Below are positions 53,806-61,786 of a DNA stretch of 64,000 nucleotides, piece after piece. The stretch lies in assembly GCA_021561035.1 (NCBI GenBank), contig CP067346.1, positions 2,573,001 to 2,637,000 on the forward strand. Direction: 5' to 3'. Under the pieces are notes generated by a model, which did not search any database, had not been told where the DNA came from, and saw nothing but the letters and a program-made list of their open reading frames with translations. Position numbers and translations under genes: made by a program. The first letter of the stretch is position 1; each line of letters begins with the position of its first letter. The stretch is from Clostridioides sp. ES-S-0054-01 (lineage in GTDB: Bacteria > Bacillota > Clostridia > Peptostreptococcales > Peptostreptococcaceae).

Positions 53806-53850
53806 CTTTAATCTGTAAACTACTTTACAACATATTACAGCTTTAAACTT

Positions 53851-55128
53851 TTATTGTGCTAATAAATCGTTTGAATATTTTGCAGCATCATCTAATGCTT
53901 GCTTTGGAGTTTTATCTCCCGAAATCATAGTTTGAAGCTCTTTCCATAAATATTCATATATTTCAACTCCATGAGGACCTACTACCAGTGGTCTATATAC
54001 ATCTTTGTCATTTTCTACCATTTCCTTGAATCTTTCATCACCTTGGTACGGTTCACCTTTTGTTATTGGTGCTCTTGGTATTGATTTATGAAACTCTGTC
54101 ATTGATTCAACACTCAACATATGTTGTATTAACTTGTATGCAAGTTCTTTATTTTTCGCTGTTGACATTAAAGATAGATGGTCTACTGCTCCAAAAGTTG
54201 CTGCTTTTTTATCTTCTAGCCCAGTTACAAATCCCCAATTTAAGTCTGGGAATGATTCATCAAATACGCTTGTTGCAGCAGAAGATAGCATTACTGTAAA
54301 TGCTGCTTTTCCTGGTCCAAATACACTTTCTATCATTTCATTACTATCTTTGGATAAAGAATCTTCAGGCACATATGCTTGTAATTCTTTTAAGAAATTA
54401 GCTGCTTTTAAACCACTCTTATCATTAAACTTAACTGATTTTAAATCATCATTAAATATATCTCCACCAGCTTGCCATAAATAAGGATACCAGTTCCAGT
54501 TTAAATTACCAAAAGTTTTAGCCCCCCATCCTTGAGCCAATCCCCATTGGTCTACCTTTCCGTCACCATCAGTATCCTGTGTTGCTTTTTTACAAATTCT
54601 TTTAAAGTCTTCCCATGTTTTAGGAGGTTTTTCTCCTATTTTATCTAAAATATCCTTGTTATAGTATAATACACCTGGATTAGCTGCTTGGAATGGCATA
54701 CCATACATTCCACCCATCATTTCAGATGTTTTTATATAAATAGACTGTTCTTTATCTTCTTTAGTTGCATAGTTAGTTAAATCTTCTACTGCTCCATTTT
54801 CTATAAACTGTGGATACATTTCTGCATACATATATCCTACATCTGGACCTTCACCAGCACTTATGGCTGTTGCAAATTTTTCTGAATAATTATCCCAAGG
54901 AATTATCTGTAAATCTACTTCACAGTTATTTTTTTCCTCAAATTTATCTAAAATAGGGTCCCAAACTTCCTTCATATTATTTTCTACTGGTGGCATCCAA
55001 AGTACTAACTTTTCTTTTTTGCCATCCTTTTTTGAATCTTTTCCATTTCCACTTGAACACCCTGTTATAAGTGTTGTAGTCATAATTGCCACCATAGCTA
55101 GTGAACATAACTTTTTTAATATACCCAC
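53851..55128 (-). CDS. Sugar-binding lipoprotein of ABC importer
   Basis: This 425-residue extracellular solute-binding protein of the family 1 (MalE-like) type has a lipoprotein signal: VGILKKLCSLAMVAIMTT, then the lipobox LITGC. VDLQIIPWDNYSEKFATAISAG and PDVGYMYAEMYPQF are family features. The start is set at GTG 55128 because GGAGGG lies seven bases upstream. The longer in-frame ATG starts (55161, 55143) would add a charged stretch before the signal peptide. It delivers sugar to the two permeases downstream. The sugar is unknown. Confidence 0.9.
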   Translation of the reverse strand: MGILKKLCSLAMVAIMTTTLITGCSSGNGKDSKKDGKKEKLVLWMPPVENNMKEVWDPILDKFEEKNNCEVDLQIIPWDNYSEKFATAISAGEGPDVGYMYAEMYPQFIENGAVEDLTNYATKEDKEQSIYIKTSEMMGGMYGMPFQAANPGVLYYNKDILDKIGEKPPKTWEDFKRICKKATQDTDGDGKVDQWGLAQGWGAKTFGNLNWNWYPYLWQAGGDIFNDDLKSVKFNDKSGLKAANFLKELQAYVPEDSLSKDSNEMIESVFGPGKAAFTVMLSSAATSVFDESFPDLNWGFVTGLEDKKAATFGAVDHLSLMSTAKNKELAYKLIQHMLSVESMTEFHKSIPRAPITKGEPYQGDERFKEMVENDKDVYRPLVVGPHGVEIYEYLWKELQTMISGDKTPKQALDDAAKYSNDLLAQ

Positions 55129-55192
55129 TTTTATTCCCTCCATTTTATTTTCTTTTTTCATTATAATTCTACATATTTTTATTCCATTTAAA

Positions 55193-55221
55193 ATATTATC
55201 AAAGCATGTATTTATTGTCTA
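55193..55221 (-). promoter_or_regulatory. Promoter of ABC sugar-import operon
   Basis: TAGACA (55216-55221) and TAATAT (55193-55198) on the minus strand are 17 bases apart. Transcription would start about 58 bases before the GTG start. Confidence 0.6.
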
Positions 55222-55265
55222 ATCAGTTTTTTCTATTTACTTTTTTTTAATATAGTTTTTTTCTA

Positions 55266-55279
55266 TGACAACGTTTACA
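55266..55279 (-). promoter_or_regulatory. CcpA cre site
   Basis: TGTAAACGTTGTCA on the minus strand matches the cre consensus TGWAANCGNTNWCA at every position. It lies 45 bases upstream of the -35 box of the ABC operon. Catabolite control by CcpA is therefore likely, though the far-upstream position would fit activation as well as repression. Confidence 0.65.
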
Positions 55280-55353
55280 ATATTTCTAACGGATATTTTC
55301 CAATCTATTTTCACATATTTTAAAATTAATTACTCATCTTTTTCAATACACAA

Positions 55354-55390
55354 CAATAAAAGCTGTAGATTCTTACCTACAGCTTTTAAG
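55354..55390 (-). terminator. Terminator after PTS/SIS operon
   Basis: AAAAGCTGTAG (55358-55368) pairs perfectly with CTACAGCTTTT (55377-55387), with ATTGTTG following on the minus strand. It separates the PTS operon from the ABC operon promoter. Confidence 0.75.
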
Positions 55391-55453
55391 TGATAGTACT
55401 ACTTATTTATATTATTAATATGTTTTAACATTTATTAAAATACTTTCCTTACC

Positions 55454-56194
55454 TTAGTATTCATAGTGAATTACACCTTTATACTCATTAAAAATATCCT
55501 TATTTAACTCATCTCCGCCATCTATATTGGCACTATAGAAAATTGGTGGATTCTTTAATCCTCTATTAACTAATTCCTGAGTAACTTGAGCTATAATAGA
55601 ATTCATCACAGTAGTTGCTATTACAGTAGAAGTTGGACTAACCCTTTGATTTAATCCATCTATTTCTACACAGGCATCTCCCTTTTGACCATGATTATCT
55701 ATTACTAAATCGCATACTTCATAAAGATTTTTTCCTGAAGAATGTCTTGAAGATACGCTTTTTGAGTAACTTAAATTAGTTATACATATTACTATTGCCT
55801 TATTTTTTTTAGCTTCCATAGCAAACTCTATACTTACTGGATTTCTACCAGATACTGAATGAACTATAACTACATCTCCTTTTTTAATTGGGGTCTTATC
55901 AGCCAAAGCTGTACCATATCCTTCGAGTCTTTCCATTTTGCTGGTATGAGTTATAGGTGCTGTATCTAACATTAGAGATTTTGCAAATACTGGATTTATA
56001 AGGACACATCCACCTGCTCTATAGAATAATTCTTCTGTTAGTATTCCTGCATGTGAAGCACCAAATGAAAATATAGCTTTTTTGTTTTCTATTGCTTCAA
56101 CAAGGATTTGTACTGCTTTTTCCATATTGACTTTTTCTTCATTTTCTATTATATCAATTAATCTTCTTATCTCATCTATGTATTTAAATTTCAT
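55454..56194 (-). CDS. SIS-domain sugar-phosphate isomerase
   Basis: This 246-residue protein has a single SIS domain that binds phosphosugars: IFSFGASHAGILTEELFYRAGG near the start, VIVHSVSGRNPVSIEFAMEAK (the Ser/Thr-rich phosphate loop) and ICITNLSYS. It resembles the UPF0309/GmhA-AgaS-like group. As the last gene of a PTS operon it is expected to isomerise or deaminate the imported sugar phosphate. Its exact reaction is not deducible. GGAGGAATATTATAG at the end of the EIIC gene provides its ribosome site. Confidence 0.82.
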   Translation of the reverse strand: MKFKYIDEIRRLIDIIENEEKVNMEKAVQILVEAIENKKAIFSFGASHAGILTEELFYRAGGCVLINPVFAKSLMLDTAPITHTSKMERLEGYGTALADKTPIKKGDVVIVHSVSGRNPVSIEFAMEAKKNKAIVICITNLSYSKSVSSRHSSGKNLYEVCDLVIDNHGQKGDACVEIDGLNQRVSPTSTVIATTVMNSIIAQVTQELVNRGLKNPPIFYSANIDGGDELNKDIFNEYKGVIHYEY

Positions 56195-56196
56195 AT

Positions 56197-57456
56197 CTAT
56201 AATATTCCTCCAAACAATGAACCTATAATCTTACTGATTATACCAAATAGTGAAAGGTCATTACCACCAAATATTAGTATCCAATTTTGAATAGTTCCTG
56301 AATAAATTACAGCAGATATTCCTACTAAAATTACCATAAATATTGCAGATATAGCTGTACCTATTATAGCTCCACGTATACCACCTTGTGATTCCCCTAT
56401 TACAGCTGCTGCTCCACACTCAAAGAAGGAAGTTATAACAAGTGGTATAAGTAATAAGTCAAATACATTAAAATAGTTACATATTAAAATCATAGCTGTA
56501 GATGTTAACATAGCAACTAAGAATCCTATTAATACAGCATTTGGCTTATAGTTAAATAATATTGGACAGTCAAAAGCAGGTAGTGCATTTGGTACAACTT
56601 TTTCTGATATTCCTTGGAAGGCTGGCATTATTTGATTTATTAACATTCTTACCCCATGAAGCATTATTATAAGACCTGCTCCAAAAGAAAGACCTTGCTT
56701 TATTGCATACGTTCCAATAAACTCATTACTATCTTTAAATGCATCTGGTATTACTATACCAACAACTATAAACATTAAAAATACTGCCATTCCACCACTT
56801 ATAGATATTTCTCTAAAAAATGATAAACTTTGAGGTATGTTTATATCTTCTGTAGATTTTTCTTTATTTCCTACTAATTTAGCAACAAATCCTGATATAA
56901 GTGCTAAACAACCTGATGGATGACCTAATGTAAAAGAATCATCTCCTATAACATCAAATACGTATTTTCTTAATAGCCATGGCATTATTGACCAATAGAG
57001 TGCTGATAATACTGCTGCAAAAGCTATTAATACTCCACCATTTAATCCAGCTTCAACTCCTGACGCTACAAATATAAATGGGAACCAGTAAAGCATGTGA
57101 CCTGTTAAAAAGATTGTCTTAATAGGAGTAAATCTTGCTATCATTAAGTGAAGAGCTAAACCTACAAACATTGCCAAGCCTATAATTCCACCATAACTTG
57201 CAGTAAAAGTAACATCACTTAAGCCTTTTGTTACTGCACCACCACTTATACTTTGGAAAGCTCCATTAATTGGTGCTATTGAACTAACTAACATACCTGT
57301 TCCAGTCTCCATAATTATAATTCCGAAAGCTGCAAGTAGTGACCCCTTTATAACATCGGATGCTTTCTTTTTCTGTAAAATAAGACCAAACGCTGCTATT
57401 AATCCAATTAGCATAGACGGATTACGTAAAATATTATTTGAAATAAAATCAAGCAT
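56197..57456 (-). CDS. PTS EIIC, ascorbate (UlaA/SgaT) family
   Basis: This 419-residue membrane component has about ten to eleven TMs and family features: ILRNPSMLIGLIAAFGLILQ, GTGMLVSSIAPINGAFQ, and LTGHMLYWFPFIFVASGVEAG. UlaA-family permeases carry ascorbate but also other polyols and pentoses, and the associated SIS enzyme is not part of the ascorbate pathway, so the substrate is open. The ATG at 57456 has no good ribosome site; a strong one lies upstream of a tiny leader ORF (57476-57499), so it may depend on reinitiation. Confidence 0.85.
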   Translation of the reverse strand: MLDFISNNILRNPSMLIGLIAAFGLILQKKKASDVIKGSLLAAFGIIIMETGTGMLVSSIAPINGAFQSISGGAVTKGLSDVTFTASYGGIIGLAMFVGLALHLMIARFTPIKTIFLTGHMLYWFPFIFVASGVEAGLNGGVLIAFAAVLSALYWSIMPWLLRKYVFDVIGDDSFTLGHPSGCLALISGFVAKLVGNKEKSTEDINIPQSLSFFREISISGGMAVFLMFIVVGIVIPDAFKDSNEFIGTYAIKQGLSFGAGLIIMLHGVRMLINQIMPAFQGISEKVVPNALPAFDCPILFNYKPNAVLIGFLVAMLTSTAMILICNYFNVFDLLLIPLVITSFFECGAAAVIGESQGGIRGAIIGTAISAIFMVILVGISAVIYSGTIQNWILIFGGNDLSLFGIISKIIGSLFGGIL

Positions 57457-57475
57457 TATATTTTTTAATGATAGT

Positions 57476-57499
57476 TTAACTGTTTAAGTTTTCTATCAC
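57476..57499 (-). CDS. Putative seven-codon leader ORF upstream of EIIC
   Basis: GAGAGGAGG is followed six bases later by GTG ATA GAA AAC TTA AAC AGT TAA (VIENLNS, start read as Met). This is the only strong ribosome site in the 130-base gap before the EIIC gene. The stop is 19 bases before the EIIC ATG, and the EIIC frame has a stop just upstream (TAA), so the leader is not an N-terminal extension. Translation is inferred only. Confidence 0.35.
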   Translation of the reverse strand: MIENLNS

Positions 57500-57586
57500 T
57501 AAATTCCTCCTCTCCCTATTACTATTTTTAGTTTAGTAAGTTTTTATTTTATGTCGGTTAACTTAATCTACTTTTTAAAATTCATA

Positions 57587-57865
57587 TTATTTCTTATCAT
57601 TTAAAAAAGTTTGAACAACTTCTGTGACTTCTGCTAAGTCCATATACTTTTTAACTGGATATACCACTACACTACAAGTTCCTTTTAATTCATTTAATAA
57701 TTCTTGACTTGTAAATATACAGTCACAGTCAGCACCTCTAGCTGAATTTATATCTGTATTTTCTACTTCACATTCGATACCTAACTGTTTTAGTGCCTTT
57801 TGTATCGTCATTTTTAATACCATTGATGAACCTACACCAAAACCACATACTGCTAATATCTTCAT
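57587..57865 (-). CDS. PTS EIIB, lactose/ascorbate-type
   Basis: This 92-residue cytoplasmic phosphotransferase has the phosphorylated Cys at position 7 in KILAVCGFGVGSSMVLK, the standard EIIB-Ula/Gat motif. It receives phosphate from an EIIA, here probably the EIIA domain fused to the neighbouring regulator, and passes it to the sugar through EIIC. AGGAGTGTAAA precedes the ATG. Confidence 0.9.
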   Translation of the reverse strand: MKILAVCGFGVGSSMVLKMTIQKALKQLGIECEVENTDINSARGADCDCIFTSQELLNELKGTCSVVVYPVKKYMDLAEVTEVVQTFLNDKK

Positions 57866-57877
57866 TTTACACTCCTC

Positions 57878-59797
57878 CTAATTTTGCTTATTTATAAGTT
57901 CTAATATTGAACTTTTATCGCCATTAATTATTAGTTTTACATTTTCTTCCTCGTACATCATCTCTGACAGTGATGCTAATGCTCTAATATGAGTAGTATT
58001 ATCTATAGCAGCTAGTACCATAAATATATTTACTGGCTTTCCTAATAAATCAACTTCATCTTCTACTATAAGTAAAGACATGGCAAGCTTGTTTACGCCC
58101 TCTTTAGAACTTGCATGTGGTAGAGCAAATCTATCAGCCAAAACAATATAAGGTCCATATTTCTCAACTGACTTTATCATATTTTCTATATATAACTCTT
58201 CTATAGAATTATCTTCTAACAATGGCTTTGAAGCTATTTTTATTGCTTCTTTCCAATCTTTAACATTTCTTATTATGTTGACCCTTTCTGCATTAATTAA
58301 TTCCTTTAACATCGGTTGATACATCTCTCCTTCATCTATCTTATGTATTATGTTTAATAAATCATCTTTTAGTGCTTCTTCATTATTAATAACTCCATTT
58401 TTTCTTATAGCTTGCATTATTAGTTCAAGATTGAAATACTTCTCATTTTCTTTTACACTTATGAGTTTGTTCATAAGTAATTGAATATCTGATGCTGTTA
58501 AAAGAGGATTTACAACTATTACATTACTTATGTTTTGTATGTTTATAGTCGTAATTATATAATCATAGTATACATTTACATCTTTTAGTTGCTTAATAGA
58601 TACTATACCGACTATTTCTATAGTTGGTATGTATTTGTATAGTTGTATTTCCAAACTCTTTGATACCATAAGCCCATTAGGGCAAACCAGTAATACTTTA
58701 TTTCTTCTCAGACCATTGTCCCTAGACCCTCTTAAGTATCCTCCAAAATATGCTGCTATAAATCCTATCTCTTCTTCCCTTATTCCCTCAAATACAGGAA
58801 ACTCTTCTTCATTTTCTATAATTGATTTTATAATTTTATAAAGTGACTTATGTTTATACTTAGTCTCATCTAACATAGGGTTGCTAATAGGGAACTTAAA
58901 TCTTATCCTATTATAAGAAGAATTTAGATGCCTTAAAATATTTTTCTTAAACTCATGTTTACTTTCTAATTTTATTGCTGTATTTACTTCAAACTTGTCT
59001 ATAAGTTTATCTACATATTCTTCAACAAAATCCTCCTTAACCTCACTATTTAAACTAGGAAGTGAGCTTACATAAGTACACACATAAGCTTGTTCATTCT
59101 CATTAGCCTCTTCACATAAAAGGTCTTTACATCTATTAAAGTAGCTAATCTTTTTAGCTTCATTTAGATATTTATAGGAGTATAATGTTTTCCCATCTCT
59201 TATTCTTTTATTTAAAAATTTTATAAACTTAGTTAGATTTAATAATGAATAATCTGTAAGATTTACGTGTCCCTTCGTGTCAAATCTACTTACTTCCTTA
59301 CTTATAGAATTAATTTCTAGTACATTTTCTTGAGTAAGTATTAAGAATAATTCTCTAATAACATATTCATCACCTATAACCTTGTATTTTCCCTTGTACT
59401 CTAATTTTAGACCCATTGTTTGAAGATACTTCTTTACATCAGTTATTGTTTGTACTACTGTATTTTTTGAAAGTAACATTTCATTTGTTAGTTTTTCTAT
59501 TGATATTTTTTCACCAAGTAATATTTTGTTTAATATAAAAGTTTTTCTATAGTCACTATCTAAAAATTTATCTTCTTCAGCTGAAATTATTTTTCTTGCA
59601 TTACTTAAGTTACCTTCAAATATAAATTTGTGTTTTACATTTTTTATATTACCACTTTTTCCTAGTTGTTTGTTTATAGCTAGGATATCGTAATAAATAG
59701 TTCTTTTTGATACGTCAAACTTTTCTTGTAGTTCTTGTGATGTTACATTGTTATTTTTAATAATAAAATCTAATATTTTTTTAGCCCTCTCCTTCAT
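57878..59797 (-). CDS. PRD-containing transcriptional regulator with EIIB-like and EIIA domains
   Basis: This 639-residue regulator of the MtlR/LicR type has an N-terminal HTH (KILDFIIKNNNVTSQELQEKF, then RTIYYDI), a second winged helix (~80-130), PRD1 (~190-285), PRD2 (~300-360), an EIIB-like domain with Cys372 in LLVCPNG, and EIIA with His561 in RFALPHAS. Unusually, the second conserved His of each PRD is not where expected: QAYVCTYVSSL and GFIAAYFGG have Tyr or Cys in place of the usual LH. As no other EIIA gene is present, its EIIA domain may also phosphorylate the EIIB. It should activate its own operon. Confidence 0.87.
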   Translation of the reverse strand: MKERAKKILDFIIKNNNVTSQELQEKFDVSKRTIYYDILAINKQLGKSGNIKNVKHKFIFEGNLSNARKIISAEEDKFLDSDYRKTFILNKILLGEKISIEKLTNEMLLSKNTVVQTITDVKKYLQTMGLKLEYKGKYKVIGDEYVIRELFLILTQENVLEINSISKEVSRFDTKGHVNLTDYSLLNLTKFIKFLNKRIRDGKTLYSYKYLNEAKKISYFNRCKDLLCEEANENEQAYVCTYVSSLPSLNSEVKEDFVEEYVDKLIDKFEVNTAIKLESKHEFKKNILRHLNSSYNRIRFKFPISNPMLDETKYKHKSLYKIIKSIIENEEEFPVFEGIREEEIGFIAAYFGGYLRGSRDNGLRRNKVLLVCPNGLMVSKSLEIQLYKYIPTIEIVGIVSIKQLKDVNVYYDYIITTINIQNISNVIVVNPLLTASDIQLLMNKLISVKENEKYFNLELIMQAIRKNGVINNEEALKDDLLNIIHKIDEGEMYQPMLKELINAERVNIIRNVKDWKEAIKIASKPLLEDNSIEELYIENMIKSVEKYGPYIVLADRFALPHASSKEGVNKLAMSLLIVEDEVDLLGKPVNIFMVLAAIDNTTHIRALASLSEMMYEEENVKLIINGDKSSILELINKQN

Positions 59798-59851
59798 ACT
59801 ACCTCCTTAATTTTATTATCTACATTTTACATATATAATGCCATACCAAAT

Positions 59852-59890
59852 AATTGCACATGATTTAATATTATTTTATAAATTTGCACA
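59852..59890 (-). promoter_or_regulatory. Direct repeats TTGCACA exactly 30 bp apart
   Basis: TTGCACA occurs at 59854-59860 and 59884-59890 upstream of the PTS regulator gene. The three-helical-turn spacing suits a regulator binding twice on one face of the DNA. The rest of the 349-base gap (59798-60146) contains no gene. A terminator for the next operon lies at 60085-60126. Confidence 0.45.
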
Positions 59891-60079
59891 GTTTAACTCT
59901 AATCTAAAAGATATATAATTCTAAAGGTATTTAAAAATGTGAAAATAACCCATATCATTTATACAAAGAAATAAGCTAATTTTAACAAATAAAAAATTAA
60001 ACTCTTTTAACCAGTATCAAAAAACAAGATATAATTAATATAAAAAAGCAAGATTAATTAGCAAATAATTTCTATAATA

Positions 60080-60128
60080 AAAGAGAGCTCTCACACATCA
60101 ATTTAGAATTTTTTGTGCAACAGCTCCG
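60080..60128 (-). terminator. Terminator after coaD-linked operon
   Basis: GAGCT (60122-60126 on the complement) pairs with AGCTC (60085-60090), extended imperfectly by TTGCACA/TGTGTGA. CTCTTTTATTAT follows on the minus strand, just after the coiled-coil gene. Confidence 0.55.
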
Positions 60129-60146
60129 TTTTTATTCATTTAAAAT

Positions 60147-60671
60147 TTATTTTTTAGGTCTAAGCTCATCCTTATCTCTTTTTACTTCTTCTAATATTTC
60201 TTTCAAATTGTACTCAACACTAGAAAGCACATCTTCCGCATACTCAATTGACCCAAGTCTTATTTCATTTGCTATTCTCTCAGCCCTATCAACTATATCC
60301 TTAGCTCTTTGGTCTGCTTGAACAACAGGTTCACTAGATTCTACATATGCTTTTACTACATCTTCGGAATTTTTCTTTAATTCTTCTATATTTTCTTGAT
60401 ATTCTTGTTGTATTCTCTCAGCTTCCTTTTTTGCTTGTTCAACTATATTTGCAGCATCTTGCTTGGCTTGACTTATTATTTTATTTCTTTCTTTATTAAT
60501 CCATACTGCTTGTGTTACTTCTTCTGGTATCAAAGTTCTTATATCATTAATTATTGCCAAAACTTCGTCTTTATCTACTGTGCATTTATGTGAGAAAGGA
60601 ATTGTAGAAGCACTTCTAAATATCTCCTCTAACTGCTCAAATAGTTCAACCATTTCTAAATCTATCTTCAT
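60147..60671 (-). CDS. Coiled-coil protein of unknown function
   Basis: This 174-residue soluble, highly charged protein has a short N-terminal domain (MKIDLEMVELFEQLEEIF, then VDKDEVLAIINDIRTLIPEE) and a long coiled coil from ~residue 80 to 170 (AKQDAANIVEQAKKEAERI and similar). Similar proteins sit next to coaD in many clostridia and are sometimes labelled ATPase-like or V-type subunit E-like. I do not recognise a proven function. GGAGGTAATTGATAC precedes the ATG, and it follows coaD by three bases. Confidence 0.75.
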   Translation of the reverse strand: MKIDLEMVELFEQLEEIFRSASTIPFSHKCTVDKDEVLAIINDIRTLIPEEVTQAVWINKERNKIISQAKQDAANIVEQAKKEAERIQQEYQENIEELKKNSEDVVKAYVESSEPVVQADQRAKDIVDRAERIANEIRLGSIEYAEDVLSSVEYNLKEILEEVKRDKDELRPKK

Positions 60672-60674
60672 GTA

Positions 60675-61172
60675 TCAATTACCTCCACTAGTTTTTTTCT
60701 TTAATTCTTCCAAAACAATCTTTGGAACCAAATTTTTTATATCAGCATCAAAGAGCAAAACCTCTTTTATTAAAGATGAACTTATAAATGAATATTTTGT
60801 ACAGCTTGGTAAAATTATAGTCTCTATATCTGGATTAAGCTCTCTATTCATATGTGCCATTTGAAGTTCATAGTCAACATCAGCACCACTTCTCACACCT
60901 CTAACTAGTGCTCCAATCCCATTTTCTTGACAGTAATTTATTAACAAACCATTAAAAGTCACAACTTTTATATTATTTAAATGGCTTGTACTTTTTTCTA
61001 TAAGCTTTACTCTTTCATCAAAGCTAAATAGACCCTTTTTATTAGGATTATTTAATACTCCTATTTGTAATTCGTCAAATAACTTCGAAGCCCTGCAAAT
61101 AATATCTAAATGTCCATTAGTAATTGGGTCAAAGCTTCCTGCAAATATAGCTTTTCTAAGTTTATTTTCCAT
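60675..61172 (-). CDS. coaD: Phosphopantetheine adenylyltransferase
   Basis: This 165-residue enzyme transfers AMP from ATP to 4'-phosphopantetheine, giving dephospho-CoA. The nucleotidyltransferase motif is GSFDPITNGHLDII (HxGH-type) near residue 10. RGVRSGADVDYELQMAHMNR and the C-terminal ISSSLIKEV (ISSS) are conserved. Length is standard. It lies one base after rsmD, the usual Firmicute pair. Confidence 0.97.
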   Translation of the reverse strand: MENKLRKAIFAGSFDPITNGHLDIICRASKLFDELQIGVLNNPNKKGLFSFDERVKLIEKSTSHLNNIKVVTFNGLLINYCQENGIGALVRGVRSGADVDYELQMAHMNRELNPDIETIILPSCTKYSFISSSLIKEVLLFDADIKNLVPKIVLEELKKKTSGGN

Positions 61173-61173
61173 A

Positions 61174-61728
61174 TTACTCCTCCATCTTATAAAAAGTTAA
61201 TGTAGTATTTCCATATTTCTTATCTCTAGTTTTCTCTAATTTACATATTTTATCTGGAAATAAATCATTAGTATCATGTTCTACAACTATTATTCCATCT
61301 TCGTTCAATAGATTGGAATTATCAATTTTTTTAATAGCTTCTATAAACATATTTTTATAATATGGAGGGTCCATAAAAATTATGTCAAACTTACTATTTT
61401 GCAATTTAAGTTTATCTATGGCAGTTTTAAAATCAAGGTTTAAAATAATACTTTCATTTTCAACTCTTGCCTTTTTTATATTAGACTTAACAATATTTAT
61501 ACTTTCCTTACTGATATCTACAAAAGTACATGCCTTGGCACCTCTAGATAAGCACTCTATTCCTAAAGAGCCAGTCCCAGCAAATAAATCCAGAACTTCA
61601 CTTTCCATTATATATGAATTTATCATATTAAATAGAGACTCTTTTACCCTATCTGTAGTTGGTCTTACATCTTCATTTTTTGGAGTATTTAGTTTCAATC
61701 CTCTCGCTTTTCCTGAAATTACTCTCAA
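61174..61728 (-). CDS. rsmD: 16S rRNA (guanine966-N2)-methyltransferase
   Basis: This 184-residue SAM-dependent methyltransferase modifies G966 of 16S rRNA. It has VISGKARGLKL, RPTTDRVKESLFNMI, the SAM motif LDLFAGTGSLGIECLSRGA and the catalytic DPPY in IIFMDPPYYK. The start is TTG at 61728, with GGGAG nine bases upstream. It stands between recG and coaD. Confidence 0.95.
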   Translation of the reverse strand: MRVISGKARGLKLNTPKNEDVRPTTDRVKESLFNMINSYIMESEVLDLFAGTGSLGIECLSRGAKACTFVDISKESINIVKSNIKKARVENESIILNLDFKTAIDKLKLQNSKFDIIFMDPPYYKNMFIEAIKKIDNSNLLNEDGIIVVEHDTNDLFPDKICKLEKTRDKKYGNTTLTFYKMEE

Positions 61729-61786
61729 TATGACAATCTCCCTTCAGCACATTATTACATTAGTAATATTTTAACATAATTTAAAA

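Noticed and set aside
54060-54484. Two overlapping plus-strand frames inside the sugar-binding protein gene
   Set aside because: Antisense shadows of a clearly coding lipoprotein gene; no translation signals.
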